Source: Stictocephala bisonia (Eukaryota; Arthropoda; Insecta; Hemiptera; Membracidae). From it: DNA of 64,000 bases. The stretch spans positions 62,001 to 126,000 of the forward strand of contig JAQJVL010000246.1 of the NCBI GenBank assembly GCA_035578905.1. The letters run 5' to 3'. Below, piece by piece: positions 54,620 to 64,000 of this stretch (its first letter is position 1; each line of letters begins with the position of its first letter). The notes below the pieces were generated by a model that was not told where the DNA came from, did not search any database, and saw only the letters and a list, made by a program, of their open reading frames with translations. The translations under genes were made by a program, and so were the position numbers.

Positions 54620-55395
54620 TTGGTAATGTCAGGAGATGGGGATAAGATAGAAAGTAGATATTTATAGTTATTTTATCATTAGCATTTTGTACAATTTATT
54701 TCAATTTTATTTTAGATTTAGTAGTATAACATAGGTGGAGGTCAGATTGAGAGAAGTGTGGTGAAGGTCAGAACTTGGGTCATGGTGCTGGTGGCATTGA
54801 CGAGTTGAATATATTCGAAGTTGGCGGATGGAGTAGGGAGAGTCGAGGAGACGTTAGGTCTCTCGAGTGTTTTGGGAAGATCCTGAGTTTTGTGTAGGGT
54901 CCTAGTCAGGACTTAGGGATTTTCTTGGTGACTCTAGTAAGAGTCGTAATAAGGGGATTTATTTTTATTAATAGCCAGTTCGAGTTCGAGACGACACATA
55001 TGAATACTTGTATATACAAGTAAGTCATAATAATTATAGACCCATTAATTTTTATACAGGTACATTGCCAACAGCACCATTGCCCAGGTTCATTTATTAT
55101 TTGTGTAGTATTTGTTGTTCATGTATTTTTCAGTTAGAGACTTGTTTAGAGTTGGAGAACCAATTTGAGTAGCTATTTTGGTATTATATCATTGTATTGA
55201 TATGTGTGATTACTTGTTTATTTTAAGACATCTTCTAATCTTTTTATTATTGTGATTTATTATTATTAAGTTCTTTTACTAAATAAATCTACCTCTGATA
55301 TTTTAGCAGCCAAGCGAGTGTATTTATTTAACGCCCAAATTAACGATCCCGGACATGCGCAAATTACCCCATTTTTGTAGGTTCTAGAAAGGGGG
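54620..55395 (+). repeat. Possible solo or truncated LTR
   Basis: A G-rich start (GTCAGGAGATGGGGATAAG), a late AATAAA (about 55283), then GATCCCGGACATGCGCAA and an end in GGGTTTGTGACA (55397-55408) resemble LTR-to-PBS junctions of insect Gypsy elements. No internal coding region or partner LTR lies in the window, and SINE-B follows directly. Weak call. Confidence 0.25.
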
Positions 55396-55403
55396 GGTTT
55401 GTG

Positions 55404-55612
55404 ACAGTAAGTAATGTTTTCTTATAGATTGTTTAACATATAAATGAAACAGTAAGTAGGTAGCGTAGTTGGTTACGGCCCAACTTTGTAATAAAGATGT
55501 CCTCAGTTCGATTCCAATAGGAATCATAACAAATTTTGAAAGGGAACAGCTGATAGTCACCGGCGGTTCATTTGTCATAAGGCTATTAATTAATGACACT
55601 TTATAATGTATG
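55404..55612 (+). repeat. SINE-B, copy truncated at 3' side
   Basis: AAGTAATGTTTTCTTATAGA to CATAAGGCTATTAATTAATG is over 90% identical by eye to 50958-51160. Box A GTAGCGTAGTTGGTTACGGC (55461-55480) and box B CAGTTCGATTCC are intact. Confidence 0.75.
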
Positions 55613-55805
55613 ATATATGAGTGCGAATGTAGTCTTTGTTACATACCTAAAGCCAAATTATTCTAAGAAGAGTCATTAGTTAAAACCCCAACGACAAATT
55701 AACAGTCCGGGATCAGCTGTTCTGTGATTCGAGTGACTCTGGCGGGAATTTAATTAGACCATGAAGTTGTATTGTAACCAACTACCTAACTAACAACTGT
55801 TGCAT
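55613..55805 (-). repeat. SINE-B, second copy inverted, tail-to-tail
   Basis: The reverse complement carries GTTAGGTAGTTGGTTACAAT, GAACAGCTGATCCCGGACTG, and the tail GGCTTTAGGTATGTAACAAA then GACTACATTCGCACTCATA. It directly abuts the preceding plus copy, forming a tail-to-tail pair. Confidence 0.6.
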
Positions 55806-56615
55806 ACTGGCTATTTAATGAAGGTTTGTATTTGTGTATGTCACTTTTAACATTGTAACCGCAGAGAAGGTAAACTTTTACGAGATTTACTTATTTCTAT
55901 TGTTTTTCAACACACTTATTTTTCACTTATTAGTATGAGATTTTCAAACACTTATTTCTATTGTTTATAAGTCATATAATGATAGTATATATTAATTATA
56001 ATTTTAGCGTGTGTAGCAATAACCGTTTGATCGATTGTTGTTTTGTTTTCACCTTGTATTTCTTAATAGGCAAATGATTTTTATACGCGCGGCGCTTTAA
56101 CGTGATTTAGGTACAGGAGTGTCGTGCGGGCATTGCATTGAGTCGTTGAAGGAGCCAATATATTTTACATCGTGTTAGTATTTTATCTCTTTTAATTTGT
56201 ATGTATTAGAATTTGATTACTTTTCTTTCTTATGATATCTTCCACTTCTTGATAACATTATTGTATTAAGTTTACATACTTTTACTTATTTTTATTTGGA
56301 TTTACGTTTTATTAAATCAATATGTATTCTTCAAGTCTTCGAACTGTGGAACGGAAATTCCAACAATCGCGCCACTAGCCAACAGTCGGTACACGTATCT
56401 GCAGGCACATGTAATTTACGAGTCGTGTTAAAATAAACTCATCTCAGAACTCTTAAATAGCAACTTACACGGACCAATAAGAATAATGGGTAAATATAGA
56501 ATAAAGGGATTCCAACCGATTTTCATGATTTTTTTAACATGTTATTAACCCCGTGAAGAGGGTCCCGGTGGAAATTCCGATTTTGATAAACAAAATTGAA
56601 AAATAAGGAAATTTT
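55806..56615. other. Unassigned AT-rich stretch
   Basis: No gene recognised. A CG-richer patch near 56083-56155 (ACGCGCGGCGC, GTCGTGCGGGCATTGCATTG) has no identifiable motif. Confidence 0.35.
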
Positions 56616-56619
56616 TTCA

Positions 56620-56885
56620 CAAAAATATTAATATTATTTAGATTTTCTCCTGACCGCGAATATGACATCAGATTCTTTATACGATGAATAATACTTGAGC
56701 TATTCAACAAGAAAGGTGGGTTAGGTTAAGTTAGTATGTGTTAACTGTGAATACATATTGCTAACCTAACCTAACCTAAGTTGAGCTAACCCAATATATT
56801 TGTTAAATATCTCAGTTTTGATTTATCGTATGAAGAAATTGATGTATTCTTTTTCAGAGGAAAGCTAGATAATTAATATTAAATA
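56620..56885 (+). repeat. Dispersed repeat G, uninterrupted copy
   Basis: AGATTTTCTCCTGACCGCGA, ATATGACATCAGATTCTTTA, GGGTTAGGTTAAGTTAGTA, the inverted CTAACCTAACCTAACC and TTTGTTAAATATCTCAG match 32500-32875. This copy lacks the telomeric MITE. Its own TTAGG words form a stem around a ~30-bp loop. Confidence 0.65.
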
Positions 56886-57465
56886 CACCGTTTTTTTGTG
56901 AAAAATGTTTTTCTTTTTTTTAATATCTGTACTTTTACTGAAATTTGCTATAATTTGTTTTTTTTAAGTAATATTAACTAGTTTTAAAAAATCGTGAAAA
57001 TTATGTGGGAGATCTATATTTTATATTTACCTAATAATGTTTATAAAGTAAACTATGTACAGTTGGAAGCTCAATTTTAACAGCAAATAACATACAAAGA
57101 CAATGGTTATAAATGTCCACTTGTGTGAAAAATGGTGGGATTGCTAACAAATGAAGTAAGATGCGTACGACAGAGATAAATGAAGCGTGTTCCACTTGAT
57201 ACTTGTCTAGGGACAGCCACTCAGGAGATGCTATTCTCGTAGTGGTTTTCGGAGAACATACCACATCTTTCAAAAGTAACAATGGACTCACAGCGAAATG
57301 TGAGATTTATAACATTTTAAAGAAAACTAAGTAGATAATAATAAGAAAGAAATAAGTTCTAAATGTAATTTGTGCAAATAAACCGTTTATATTGTTTGAA
57401 AGTTTCATGTGCAATACAGTTTATGTACACGAATTTTTGTAAACGAACTGGGTGAGAGACACCAA
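56886..57465. other. AT-rich stretch without gene
   Basis: An 86-codon minus frame (57031-57291) is not recognisable. No other feature. Confidence 0.35.
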
Positions 57466-57470
57466 AAAGA

Positions 57471-57999
57471 AAATAAATGGTTCCAAAGAATTGGCACAAA
57501 CTTTCCCCCATATCAAACACTAAAAAATCAAAACTTTGATAATTACCAGTTTGATTCCGGAATATGTTTTTATGCCATGACTAAAAAACTAGTAAAGTTA
57601 GAGACGTTCGGATTTTACTAAATATTTTAAATTGTAATTCACATATTTCCTGAAAATGTAATCAAAATCGTTAGTACGGTTTTGAGAAAATTATATTTTC
57701 GTATGCTTTTTGCCCATAAAAATTAAAAAAACTAAAATTTCAAAAAGTGAAAAGTAGTCTAGAGATATAGGCACTTTTTTATGAAATATTGGCACTATAC
57801 ATATAAATTTTATAAAAAATTATCCATCCGTTTGGTCTCCACCGAACTGCACATACACACAGACAGAATACGGCCAGACACCAAAATCTTTTTATAAAAA
57901 ACACTTTTTTAGGCTCAAGGGACCCTAAAATGGATTTTTAGATCAACTTGTAACATTTTTACTTACTCCCAACTAACGCATATGGGAGTAAGTAAAAAT
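57471..57999 (+). repeat. Dispersed repeat C, copy 6, with rebuilt perfect 3' hairpin
   Basis: Starts AAATGGTTCCAAAGAATTGG. The end is a perfect 16-bp stem: ATTTTTACTTACTCCC (57955-57970), loop of 13, GGGAGTAAGTAAAAAT (57984-57999). Other copies have an imperfect stem based on ACTTTCTC and GAGAAAGT at this place. Confidence 0.85.
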
Positions 58000-58004
58000 C
58001 ATAG

Positions 58005-58210
58005 GTCGATTTCTTATGACGCAGCTAACGATCAGGGACACTTAGATATAGATGGATTACAACTAATGTACATCTTTATACATACGTAGTAATATGTGTA
58101 AAGTACGTTTATACTTGATGATTTGAAGGGAATAAGGGAGGGACTGACAATGTATTAGCCCAACCATCACTCTGCCAACTGAAGAAATAACTACTGTAAT
58201 CACATTCAGC
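58005..58210 (+). repeat. Repeat shared with 3' region of the R2-like LINE
   Basis: AGGTCGATTTCTTATGACGC, ATGGATTACAACTAATGTAC, AATAAGGGAGGGACTGACAA and GAAGAAATAACTACTG match 35625-35820. It lies directly after the family C copy. Confidence 0.5.
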
Positions 58211-58589
58211 ACAATATTTTACGTCTATTTCATCTCTTTAGTGATACAAATTTTACGTGTGGTAATGCTGATGGTTAAAAACACTGAAACAAAACCGTTA
58301 GACTAGATGGCTAAGGGCAGTGTTATGCTGTTCCGACTTACTGAGGAACATTATTTTCTCGCAATTTCCGAAAGGTGGAAATAAAATTAAACATAATATG
58401 AATATTTCTCATTCCAATGGGCGATCACTTTGGCCTCACTATTTGTCCCGCAGCAGAAAACAAAGTTTTCTTAAATTTTCATAGAAACGTCTAGATTTCT
58501 TTAGGTGGTGTTGGATCAATATACTGAGATCTCATAGCTGGGTTGTTAATTGGGTTTAGTGAACATTTTTTGTGCACGGATTACGTTTA

Positions 58590-58749
58590 CAAGGTAGGAA
58601 TTTGAGGTAATCTATGTTTTTCCCCATAGACGGTTGACATGTGCGGGAATCTTATTTATATACAGTGAGGGAGAGAATCCCTACGGAACAAGATGAGTAT
58701 AACTATAAAAACCGTCCGTTCAAAGCCAGCATTCGAACCAGTGCTACCA
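58590..58749 (-). repeat. SINE-1 split copy, body half (minus strand)
   Basis: The reverse complement carries ACTGGTTCGAATGCTGGC (box B), CCCTCACTGTATATAAATAA, GATTCCCGCACATGTCAACC and GTCTATGGGGAA, as in SINE-1. The head continues beyond the element at 58750-59588. Confidence 0.65.
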
Positions 58750-59415
58750 AGGGATGGCAACGATACATAGGAAATATCGATATGTTTCGATATATCGATA
58801 AATACGTTTCGATATATCGGTATATTAGTATCGATATTTTCTTTCGATAATATCAGCCATATCGATATTTTGGTCTGATATCAATAAATTTAGGCATTAT
58901 TCTCCCTACTCAAAATCGTCACGATTCAAATAAACACACTTAAATGGTCTCTTACGTGTACAAAACATGCATTGATATAATAAAATAACTTTAATAAGTG
59001 TTTTTACGTGAGGTAAACGCACTTAAATGTAGTTTATTGTAGACCAGTGGGTGGAACTGTTAAATGAAATTGTAGTGAGTTGACAACGCTGATTCCAGGC
59101 ACAGAGAAGGAATATAACCCTTACAGATCTTGTTATTTGTCTGTGCTCCAGGATGCCTAACCAGTCACCTTACAAACCATTATTACATCACTTTTTTGTA
59201 ATTAACATAATAATGAAAGGTATAGTTATTCTTATTTTAAACTTTTTTTTCATTCAACCCCATAGATCACTAGTTGTTTCGTGTAGATAAATGTATTTAT
59301 TTTAACATTCAGTAGCTACTGTATTCTACATAGTTACAGCAAAACATGAGTGTATTTTTGGACATGGAATAAGAGTTAGTACATAATTTTAAACAGATAA
59401 ATCATTTACAGTTCG

Positions 59416-59493
<78 letters not shown>

Positions 59494-59588
59494 TACCCGA
59501 TCATTCTTTCGGTATTATCGTTAGATCGATATTTGGTTTGCGATATATCGGTAATTCGATATGTTGAAAATATTTGCGATCCCTAATC
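58750..59588. mobile_element. ClaI-motif-rich TIR element, copy 3, nested in SINE-1
   Basis: Left end AGGGATGGCAACGATACATA, right end AAAATATTTGCGATCCCT. Both subterminal regions are full of ATCGATATATCG words. The interior matches copy 2 (CTCTTACGTGTACAAAACAT, GTGAGGTAAACGCAC). It contains a long (TA)n tract at 59418-59490. It interrupts a SINE-1 copy. Confidence 0.65.
59418..59490. repeat. (TA)n microsatellite
   Basis: About 70 bp of nearly pure TA inside the TIR element. Confidence 0.95.
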
Positions 59589-59640
59589 AAGTACAAGGTC
59601 CTGACGTTTTAGACCGCTAGGTAACCGGTTCTGAACACAG
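59589..59640 (-). repeat. SINE-1 split copy, head half (minus strand)
   Basis: AGGTCCTGACGTTTTAGACC, then GCTAGGTAACC, is the inverse of the SINE-1 box A region (GGCCGAGCGGTCTAAGGCGT, then CAGGAC). It completes the copy begun at 58590. Confidence 0.6.
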
Positions 59641-60078
59641 TAAATGTTGGGATTGGTTTTGTAAGGGAGCTTTCTAGTATCGGTAGACGAACACATGTAT
59701 AGTTGGGTGGAAGAACAAATAATAATAACGTCGACACGGTTGATCTGAGGGTTCAAAACTAATCTTCCAAGCGACAGATTCGTTCCATACGAAATTATTT
59801 GTAAACATATAACTTTCTATTCATTGAATTGTATACCAATTCATTTATGTTACAAATATGCCTTGGAGAGAACGAAGAGACTGAAGTCACTACCATTCTC
59901 TAACGTAAATGCGTAAAATTGCGTCCCATTTTTGATCCGTTGATAATTCGCGTAGAAACGAACAACAAACAACCGAATAACGCTGGCACCAATCCCCAGT
60001 GCGACGGTCCACTCGATGGTTGCATCAGGTCTTCACAGCAGCGTGGAGGAGCAGCCATGCTCGGCGGAGCAGTGACGG

Positions 60079-60085
60079 TATAAAG
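60079..60085 (+). promoter_or_regulatory. TATA box of the secreted-protein gene
   Basis: TATAAAG lies 45 bp before the start codon, so transcription probably starts near 60109 and the leader is only about 20 nt. The upstream 100 bp is GC-richer than the background. Confidence 0.6.
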
Positions 60086-60129
60086 CGGCTGTCTCTGGGG
60101 CCAGAAGGCACAAACACACGACATCCATC

Positions 60130-63098
60130 ATGTTGGTCCTAGCTCTAGCTCTACTGGGAGGGGTGGCGGCCTTGCCTGCGGCGGGGACCGGGGACACGGC
60201 CATGGTAGGGTCCTCGGTGCTGCAGGCCTCGGTGGCTCCCCCACCCGACCTCCAGGCTGCCGGAGACCACTCCCGTGCCGGCGGCGACAAGGGCTACCAT
60301 CACAGCTACAAGACTAAGGGTGGAGACGGGTGAGTGTCTACGTTCAATGGGCACTATTTTTTGTTAATGTTAAATATTTTTAAAATCCTTATAAATAACA
60401 GTTATATTCTGTATTGGAACGTCTGGCTTAACCAATTTTCTATCGTATATGTATATTGTCATTATAACATACGCTTAAAACAATTAAGGTTCATATAAAT
60501 TCTTGGCGTTTATGGACCACTTATTTTTTGTATAAGTAATAAATATGAATACATAGTAATATAGAGAATGATAATATTTCACAATTGACACATTTCTTTA
60601 TTTGGATTGTTAAAAAAATATTATTCTAATTTGGCATTAAAAAATTTATGTTTTTTAATCCTCAATATTACTGTATATGAATAATATTGTACATCATTTC
60701 ACAACATACATCTGGTTCGTTTAGTAAAAAATGGTTGCAAAGAATTGGCACAAACTGTCTCCCATATAAAACACTAAAAAAAATCAAAACTTTGAAAATT
60801 ACCAGTTTGATTTCCAAATATGGTTTTTTTGCCATAACTCAAAATTCAAATCAAAGTCAGGTTAGAAACATGCGGTTTTTACTAAATGGCTTTTAATTGA
60901 AATTCACATCTTTCCTGAAAGTGTAATCAAAGTCGTTAGAGCAGTTTTTGAGAAAATTCCAATTTTGTATCTTTTTTGCCCATAAAAATTTAAAAAACTA
61001 AAATTTCAAAAAGTAAAAAACATTATGAAAATATTGGCTAAATACACAAACCAAATTTTATAAAAATTGTGATCATCTGTTTGGTCTCCAGTGAAGTGCA
61101 CATACACACAGATAGACCCACATACGGACATATATCAAATTTTTTTCGAAAAATCCACTTTTTGGGTTTAGGGGACCCTAAAAATGGTTTTTTAGACCAA
61201 CGTAAAAAAATTTTTCTGTACGATCACAATCCTTTCTCTATGCTGATGGATATGGGAGAAAGTAAAAAAAGAAAATTTACTATCAGATTTTCCGACAGAT
61301 TATTAATTTGTGAATATGAGTTTTCACTGACAGTCAGGAGTTTATACCTAACCAGGATCATTAAACACTTTAGTAGGATTCAGAATAGAGGATTACTGGG
61401 TATATTTTTAATCTCATCATAACTAAGTTCATGCTATCAACGCAACTTAGTAAAGTGTTTAAAAACTTCCTTTATCACAGGTACAAACATTTCGACAGCT
61501 TCCATAAGAAGGACGGAGACTCGTTTGGGTACGAGAAACACTCGACATTCGGCAAAGGGGACCACGGCGACGACGGTGGGCATTACCACGAGTCGTCGTC
61601 GTACGACTCGGGCGACGGAGCCTCGGGCTCCCACAACAAGCCCAAGGTAACGTGTAACGAGTCAATTGTGTAGTTATTCATTATTAGTATTATTCATCAG
61701 TAAGATTTTTTTATGATTTTTTTTGTAATAAAGTACATTACGTGTAATTAAATACAAATGATTTATTTTTTTACTTTTTACGAACTTCGAGAAGAAAAAT
61801 TACTATAAACTATTTGTTTTGATAACTTTGCAATATTGCATCATACATCAGGTGAGTTAGATTCGGCCACTGTACACGATTGTGTGACATTGTACAAGGA
61901 AAAAATGGTAGGATTTTTTTTCTTTTAGGTGTTTGTCCTCTTTTCTCCCATAATTCGTTCATTTTAAAATGAATTTGGTTAACATTGACTATCTATTAAA
62001 CTTGCTGCTATACTGCAAGTTATCTTTTGTGGGATGGTTTTCTTAAGTAGTAACTAAAAGGATTTATTAAATTTTATATTTTTAGTTTCCAATTCATTTA
62101 TTTTTATTAGTATCTTATAAATTAGTTCGTTACGCTTAAAACAATTTCCAGTTTCATAATTCTTTTGATCGTTATTGAAAGATGAAAAAATGTTAGAATT
62201 TAGAGTAATCTTTATTTTATCATAATTAGTCTTAGTATTTTTATACTTTTTATGTCATTATCTACAGTTATATATAATACAAGTTATTTAATAATTCAAT
62301 AATATATATACTGTATATAGTTATTTAATAACTGTTACAACTGTATCTTTCTACAGTATATTCGAATTTTTTGTACGTGATGTTCAATCGTTGTTGAGGG
62401 ACAACGGTCCAAACCCCAGTGTCAAACTTAAGTGGACCTCCCGGGATTTGAACCCATGACCATCTACATATGAAGCAACATGCTAACCACTAGGCAAGCA
62501 AGAGGCCATTTTTTTCTGAAAAAGTTCTCATTTTCAGAATTTGTGCGTTCTATTGCGACACAAATTGTAATGATTTTGAAACAAAAAAAAAGTTTTTGTA
62601 AGCCAAAATTATTAATGTATAATTTTGCTTTATGAACTGCCATAAAGTAGCTATGTTATACCTGTAACTGGTATGTAAATAAAATATTGTTATTTCCATC
62701 TGTTGCAGGTGACAGCGTACCACTACGAGTCCAAGAGTGGGACCCCGAGGGACTACTCCAACTACGACCCCGAGACCTATGTGGGGGACTACACCAACGT
62801 GGCGCCCAGACGTGCCCCCCACCCCGACGTCGAGGTGACAGGTCCCCTGCGTAACGGGGGAGAGCAGTACCAGACCCTGTACGACGTCAGTGGGGGCAAG
62901 CCAGCGCCCAAGAAGGCGAGGAAGCAGCGCAAGAGTAAGGATCCCCAGGCTGCAGGCACAGAGGATGACGCGGAGTATGACTACTACGAAGGCGACGAGG
63001 GGAGCTCCGAGGGGGACGAGGGGAGCTCCGAGGGGGATTATGAGGGAGAGGGGGACTATGAGGGTGATGGCGGAGGTGAAGCAGACTACTATTATTAG
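60130..63098 (+). CDS. Secreted His/Gly/Tyr-rich protein with acidic tail, 251 aa, three exons
   Basis: Exons: 60130-60329, 61481-61646 and 62709-63098; stop codon TAG at 63096. Introns of 1151 and 1062 bp start GTGAGT and GTAACG and end TTATCACAG and TGTTGCAG; the frame stays open across both joins. The start has A at -3. Residues 1-16 form a hydrophobic signal peptide (LVLALALLGGVAA). Residues ~55-115 are Gly/His/Lys/Asp-rich (GDKGYHHSYKTKGGDG, YKHFDSFHKKDGDSFGYEKH, DDGGHYHESSS), a style seen in insect DUF4779-like and cuticle-associated proteins. Residues 126-150 are Tyr-rich. A basic stretch (KKARKQRKSK, 190-199) holds a furin-like RKQR. Residues 207-251 are acidic, with GDEGSSE twice and a YYY end. 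Both introns carry repeats. Function is not known; an extracellular or cuticular structural role is inference. DUF4779 resemblance is from memory of composition only. Confidence 0.8.
60726..61268 (+). repeat. Dispersed repeat C, copy 7, inside intron 1
   Basis: ATGGTTGCAAAGAATTGGCA to ATATGGGAGAAAGTAAAAA, with all family blocks. Same orientation as the host gene and entirely inside its first intron, so it must be spliced out. The frames over it (60687-60896, 61069-61422) are repeat-derived. Confidence 0.85.
61680..62390. other. Intron 2, AT-rich part
   Basis: No other feature seen. A small palindromic TA-rich patch lies at about 62275-62345. Confidence 0.4.
62395..62508 (-). repeat. SINE-3, tRNA-like head, inside intron 2 (minus strand)
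   Basis: On the minus strand TGCCTAGTGGTTAGC (62482-62496) is a near-perfect box A and GGGTTCAAATCCC (62443-62455) a near-perfect box B. The outer GGCCTC and GAGGTCC segments could pair as an acceptor stem with one bulge, so 62434-62507 is almost a complete tRNA-like unit. The non-tRNA continuation (ACTTAAGTTTGACACTGGGG) and the diverged copy at 49625 favour a SINE. Confidence 0.6.
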
Positions 63099-63573
63099 TG
63101 GTTAAAACCTGACCCAACAGAAAATTTGTAATCAAAGTATATTCTTTCAAACGTATTTAAAGGGAAAGTTTTAAATTTTACAATTATATTTATATATTTA
63201 ATTTGTACAAAAATGTTACATAATAATGCAGTTTCTTTAGAATTGTATACACATAAAACAACTGTCTTAATATGAATTTGATTGAAGATGTTATATTTTA
63301 ACTGCTTCCAAAATTGACGTAAAAGGAATCTTTAGCAAAATCCTACTTTAAATACACAAAATATATAAAAAATATTTTTGTTACATTTAATTATGCCGCA
63401 AGCTACACGCGAATGTATTAATTTGTTATTATTATTTATTTACTATTTATGACCCAGTACTGATGTTATATGTAATGTTTGCTAGTCCCCTCTTCATTTA
63501 ACATTTTGGCAAAATGTTGACCATTATTATTTGTTATTTATTATGTATTGTGTTAATTTATAAGGATCATGTT

Positions 63574-63588
63574 AATAAACAAAATAAA
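63574..63588 (+). terminator. Candidate polyadenylation signals
   Basis: Two AATAAA hexamers (63574-63579 and 63583-63588) lie about 480 bp after the stop codon of the secreted-protein gene. They would give a 3' UTR of about 500 bp. No mRNA evidence is available. Confidence 0.4.
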
Positions 63589-63671
63589 TTGTTAAAATAT
63601 TTTATAGTTATTAAATAACCTGAGAATTTCTCACGTTTTTAAAACTATGATTATTATTAATTATTTATTAT

Positions 63672-64000
63672 TTAGACACCGATCGTAGAGATAAGGGCGG
63701 ATTTGAGAGGTGAATGAGTGTAGATGATCGAGTGTAGTCATTATTACTAACTAAGGTCGATTGTTTCTTAGACAGATAAATTAATAGTTTAATAGCCGTC
63801 AACTAAGGGACCAAAAGCTTTGCGTGAAATCCGAACAACGTAGTATTGGTCTGACACTCAGTTATCTCCATTACACAGCATCCGAACTCTGACTACCACC
63901 AAACATGGACACTCAAGACTCCTCAAGTAGTGTCCTCGTCGATGGTAACCATTGAGTGGACGCCGTGTCAGTATTAAGAGGACAGAACATATAACGTATC
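63672..64000 (-). repeat. Dispersed repeat A, long copy running to window end (minus strand)
   Basis: ACACCGATCGTAGAGATAAG, TCATTATTACTAACTAAGGT, CGTCAACTAAGGGACC, ATCCGAACAACGTAGTATTG, CACCAAACATGGACACTC and GACGCCGTGTCAGTATTAAG match 27001-27370. It may continue beyond the window. Confidence 0.75.

Noticed and set aside
60033..60354. Minus-strand frames opposite exon 1, and alternative plus frames in exon 3
   Set aside because: They are GC-driven shadows of the spliced gene, which has splice sites, TATA box and signal peptide in the plus frame.
62434..62507. Functional tRNA gene on the minus strand
   Set aside because: Box A and B are good, but the acceptor stem needs a bulge, the anticodon stem does not pair well, and the sequence continues into a repeat body with a diverged copy at 49625.

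Overview
The window looks like a gene-poor, AT-rich, repeat-rich stretch of an insect nuclear genome. The evidence is: one spliced gene with GT-AG introns; remnants of non-LTR retrotransposons; tRNA- and 5S-derived SINE-like repeats; terminal-inverted-repeat elements; and a pure array of the TTAGG-type telomere repeat of most non-dipteran insects. I cannot name the species. Nothing bacterial, plasmid or phage is visible. Most of the short open frames lie inside repeats and are not genes.

Layout. 0.8-12 kb holds four large minisatellites (82/86 bp at 0.8-1.6 kb, 89 bp at 6.2-7.2 kb, ~50 bp at 8.0-8.9 kb, 75 bp at 9.8-12.0 kb), with SINE-like repeats between them. 12-32 kb holds dispersed repeats, including a 1.5-kb TA-flanked long-inverted-repeat element nested in a SINE (18.8-20.5 kb), a TTAA-flanked piggyBac-like element (23.4-24.1 kb), a degenerate telomere-like tract (25.2-25.6 kb), a ClaI-motif-rich TIR element (27.7-28.3 kb) and a 1.2-kb foldback element (30.4-31.5 kb). 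At 32.7 kb a 140-bp element with perfect 32-bp inverted repeats and an 8-bp target duplication carries twelve telomeric pentamers as its core. 34-36 kb is a decayed R2-clade-like LINE; 39.2-40.8 kb is a foldback element followed by a satellite apparently built from its terminus; 41.7-44.7 kb is a frameshifted Jockey/CR1-like LINE with endonuclease and reverse transcriptase; 46.9-52.4 kb holds a LINE C-terminus, a Tc1/mariner-like non-autonomous element, a CpG-rich promoter-like island and a second LINE 3' end. 54-60 kb holds a minisatellite, a possible LTR and more nested repeats.

The only convincing host gene is at 60130-63098 on the plus strand. It has a TATA box, three exons and two introns, and encodes a 251-residue secreted protein with His/Gly/Lys-rich, Tyr-rich, basic and acidic segments. 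Its GC-rich exons stand out from the AT-rich surroundings, and both introns contain repeats found elsewhere in the window.

Dispersed families were recognised by comparing the copies with each other. Names used here are local: SINE-1 (tRNA-Leu-like head), SINE-B (tRNA-like head), SINE-3 (tRNA-like head), family A (~350 bp), family C (~520 bp, seven copies), family D, family E and family G. Their nesting gives a relative order of insertion at several places.
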